From assembly GCF_030762805.1 (NCBI RefSeq), contig NZ_CP129113.1, forward strand, positions 1,502,001 through 1,566,000: a stretch of DNA of 64,000 nt, read 5' to 3'. Below, in pieces: positions 61,991 through 64,000 of the stretch (position 1 is the stretch's first letter; the number at the start of each line of letters is the position of its first letter). This DNA is from Aciduricibacillus chroicocephali. Lineage in GTDB: Bacteria; Bacillota; Bacilli; Bacillales; Amphibacillaceae. The translations under genes were made by a program, and so were the position numbers. The notes below the pieces were generated by a model. That model did not search any database, was not told where the DNA came from, and was given only the letters and a program-made list of their open reading frames with translations.

Positions 61991-62278
61991 TTAGGACAGT
62001 TCGTCTTCTTCAATTAATGTATTAAGAACTTCTTCGACCATTTCCCACTCTTCATCCGATTCAATCGGGAATAGAGCTAGGTCATCTTCTTCAGATTCCG
62101 CTTCTTCATAACGGAAAGCATATACTTCCACTTCTTCATCATCCTCTGCCTCTGCAGGGACAAGTGCGATATAAGTCTGGTTGTTCTCTTCTACATCAAA
62201 AGTATAGAGAACTTCAAATAGATGCTCTTCACCATTTTCATCAGGGATGATAATACGTTCGTTTTCTTCTAGTGCCAT
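61991..62278 (-). CDS. yrzB: YrzB, DUF1292 family protein
   Basis: A 95-residue, extremely acidic protein of the DUF1292 family (EENERIIIPDENGEEHLFEVL start, then long Glu/Asp runs). It follows ruvX by 13 bases with the strong site AGGAGGCG; the in-frame extension to 62308 overlaps ruvX and lacks a site. The trio ireB-ruvX-yrzB is conserved in Firmicutes. No function is established. Confidence 0.94.
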   Translation of the reverse strand: MALEENERIIIPDENGEEHLFEVLYTFDVEENNQTYIALVPAEAEDDEEVEVYAFRYEEAESEEDDLALFPIESDEEWEMVEEVLNTLIEEDELS

Positions 62279-62291
62279 TGTAAAACGCCTC

Positions 62292-62708
62292 CTATTTTCT
62301 CGAATCAAGATAGCCTTGCAAAATCATGTTTGCAGCCATTTTATCTATTACTTTTTTGCGCTTCTTCCTGCTAAGATCTGCTTCAAGCAGGACTCGCTCG
62401 GCAGCCATCGTTGTGAGACGCTCATCCCAGAGGATCGCTTTGATGCCATATTTTCTTTCCAAACGGTTTGCAAAGATGCGGGAGGCCTCGCCACGCGGTC
62501 CAATCGTGCCATTCATATTCTTTGGCAGACCGACAACAGCAAGCTCAACTCCATGTGTGTTGATGATTTCCTCCAACTCCTCATCAGCCGTGGACATATC
62601 TGATTCATTCCAATGTATAGTCGTAAGCCCCTGGGCCGTCCAGCCGAGCTCATCGCTCAGCGAGACGCCAATTGTTTTGGAGCCTACATCCAGTCCCATG
62701 ATTTTCAT
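62292..62708 (-). CDS. ruvX: Putative pre-16S rRNA nuclease / Holliday junction resolvase YqgF (RuvX)
   Basis: A 138-residue RNase H-like nuclease. The first catalytic Asp is in [16 protein letters not shown] (Asp6). [21 protein letters not shown] and [15 protein letters not shown] supply the remaining conserved acidic residues. YqgF proteins process the 5' end of 16S rRNA in E. coli; the resolvase label is older. It overlaps ireB by 4 bases. Confidence 0.95.
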   Translation of the reverse strand: MKIMGLDVGSKTIGVSLSDELGWTAQGLTTIHWNESDMSTADEELEEIINTHGVELAVVGLPKNMNGTIGPRGEASRIFANRLERKYGIKAILWDERLTTMAAERVLLEADLSRKKRKKVIDKMAANMILQGYLDSRK

Positions 62709-62977
62709 TGATTCTCCCGTTTCTTTGAATCGAGATAAAATTTAACAAGCTCCTCAATAACTTCATCTCTCTCAACTTTTCGTATCAGATTGCGGGCATC
62801 CTTATGCCTCGGTATATAAGCAGGATCGCCTGAAAGCAGATAACCGACAATCTGGTTGATCGGGTTGTAGCCTTTCTCACTCAACGATTCATGCACTGAA
62901 AAGAGAATCTTCTCTATATCCTGTTCGAATGGCTCTTCTGAGAAGTTAAACTTCATTGTTTTATCAATAAAGCTCAT
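62705..62977 (-). CDS. ireB: IreB family regulatory phosphoprotein (YrzL, DUF965)
   Basis: A 90-residue helical protein (YrzL in B. subtilis). IreB of Enterococcus is phosphorylated by the PASTA kinase IreK and affects cephalosporin resistance. The N-terminus [10 protein letters not shown] keeps the Thr that is phosphorylated in that protein, and [29 protein letters not shown] is the family core. The ATG at 62977 follows GGGGTG at six bases. It lies between alaS and ruvX as usual. Confidence 0.94.
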   Translation of the reverse strand: MSFIDKTMKFNFSEEPFEQDIEKILFSVHESLSEKGYNPINQIVGYLLSGDPAYIPRHKDARNLIRKVERDEVIEELVKFYLDSKKRENQ

Positions 62978-63071
62978 CAACAACACCCCGTTCCATACTT
63001 TGCCTTCTTTTACCCCATTCTAACATGTTTGCATCAATTATTATATCTTTTTGCGGATATAAAAGCGAATG

Positions 63072-64000
63072 TCATCCATTGATTATGTCTGAGACATACT
63101 GTTTCGCACTTTCAAGCGCTTCACCGATTTTAGAAGCATCCTTGGCACCAGCTTGAGCCATGTCCGGACGTCCACCGCCGCCGCCGCCACATATTGATGC
63201 AGCCTGTTTGATCAGATTGCCCGCATGGAACCCCTGTCCAGTCAACTCTTTGGAAATACCAGCTGCGAATTGGACTTTTCCGTCATTCGCTGCAGCGAGC
63301 AAGACGATTGCTGGTTCTAGCTTAGCTTTCAAATCATCAACCATATTACGCAATTGGTTCATATCTTTCGCATCAACTTGTTCTGCAAGCAGCTTCACAT
63401 CTCCGAAGCTTACCGCTTTATCAACAATACCTGATGCTTCAAGGTTTGCCAGTTTTGCAGCAAGTGATTCATTTGTTTTGCCAAGTGAACGAATTTCATC
63501 AAACTGGGCTGCAATGCGTTCAGGTACTTTTTCATCAGTTGTCTTGAGAGCAGCTGCTGATTTAGCAAGCACATTCAATTTACCAGTTGTCCATTCATAA
63601 GCGAATTGTCCAGTGACTGCTTCAATTCTTCGGGTACCTGCACCAATTCCTGATTCGGAAACAATTTTGAATATGCCGATTTCAGAAGTGTTGTAAACAT
63701 GGCAACCGCCGCAAAGCTCAAGGCTGTAATCGCCAATCTGTACTACACGTACGATATCACCATATTTTTCGCCGAACAATGCCATGGCACCCATCTGCTT
63801 CGCTTCATCAATTGGTTTTAAATCGATTTGTAAAGAGATTCCTTCCCAAATCTTTTCGTTAACGATCTGTTCAATCTGCGCAAGTTCTTCTTCCGTAATC
63901 GCATTGAAGTGGCTGAAGTCAAAACGCAGGCGATCTGGTGTTACAAGGGATCCTGCCTGGTTAACATGCGCACCGAGTACGTCCTTCAATGCCTGATGAA
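63072..64000 (-). CDS. alaS: Alanyl-tRNA synthetase, C-terminal part (5' end beyond window)
   Basis: The last 309 residues of a class IIc synthetase that charges tRNA-Ala; the frame is open at the right edge. It contains the editing domain, whose zinc-binding residues include His in [17 protein letters not shown] and Cys/His in [15 protein letters not shown]. The C-Ala domain ends with the glycine-rich [17 protein letters not shown] that contacts tRNA. The adjacency alaS-ireB-ruvX is conserved. No T-box can be seen because the 5' end lies outside. Confidence 0.97.
   Translation of the reverse strand, partial: HQALKDVLGAHVNQAGSLVTPDRLRFDFSHFNAITEEELAQIEQIVNEKIWEGISLQIDLKPIDEAKQMGAMALFGEKYGDIVRVVQIGDYSLELCGGCHVYNTSEIGIFKIVSESGIGAGTRRIEAVTGQFAYEWTTGKLNVLAKSAAALKTTDEKVPERIAAQFDEIRSLGKTNESLAAKLANLEASGIVDKAVSFGDVKLLAEQVDAKDMNQLRNMVDDLKAKLEPAIVLLAAANDGKVQFAAGISKELTGQGFHAGNLIKQAASICGGGGGGRPDMAQAGAKDASKIGEALESAKQYVSDIING

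Overview
The window is chromosomal core DNA of a low-GC, endospore-forming Firmicute of the family Bacillaceae. Evidence for this is the Bacillus subtilis-like order of the trmK-rpoD-dnaG, glyQS-era, floA-yqeY-rpsU, hrcA-dnaK, gpr-lepA, comE, yqeG-yqeM and alaS-mltG blocks. Sporulation genes (spoIIP, gpr, yqfC, yqfD, sigK, sda) are also present. The proteins resemble halotolerant relatives such as Oceanobacillus, Virgibacillus or Terribacillus, but the genus cannot be fixed from sequence alone. I see no rRNA, tRNA, CRISPR array, transposase or prophage. Most genes lie on the minus strand. The plus-strand exceptions are yqfT, rpsT, yqzM, sda, the mrp operon and sigK.

Layout. Positions 1-5,500 hold the end of an unknown gene, a small membrane protein, yqfT, DNA repair (nfo), the RNA helicase cshB, yqfO, trmK and cytochrome c (cccA). 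Positions 5,500-16,200 hold the sigma-A macromolecular synthesis group (rpoD, dnaG), ppsR-ccpN, the T-box controlled glyQ-glyS operon, recO, yqzL and era. Positions 16,300-23,700 hold dgkA, ybeY, phoH, yqfD, yqfC, the membrane-microdomain operon nfeD-floA-yqfB, yqeY and rpsU. An apparent accessory operon (marR-MFS-deoC) sits at 23,700-26,100. The heat-shock operon hrcA-grpE-dnaK-dnaJ-prmA-rsmE-mtaB, with a perfect CIRCE operator, covers 26,150-34,120. It is followed by hemW, lepA, yqxA, spoIIP, gpr, rpsT, holA, yqzM and the competence operon comEA-EB-EC to 45,540.

Positions 45,600-50,670 carry the ribosome-assembly, NAD and shikimate operon yqeG-yqeH-aroE-yhbY-nadD-yqeK-rsfS-yqeM. Positions 51,100-56,770 carry sda, behind a cluster of DnaA boxes, and an Mrp cation/proton antiporter operon. 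sigK follows, with SpoIIID-like sites upstream, and then yrhC-mtnN-yrrS, greA, trmR-mltG, yrzB-ruvX-ireB and the 3' part of alaS.

No wholly new system stands out. The points most worth a second look are: an mrp operon without mrpB; a promoter-terminator-greA arrangement that looks like an attenuated leader; a terminator for one operon buried inside the coding end of a convergent gene; a MarR-type palindrome on the accessory operon; and several familiar slots where genes expected from B. subtilis are missing (ispH-yqfQ, pgpH, cdd, comER, yrrT-mccAB, yrrN-yrrO-udk). TTG is used as a start codon unusually often. Three tiny genes (yqzL, yqzM, sda) are easy to overlook.
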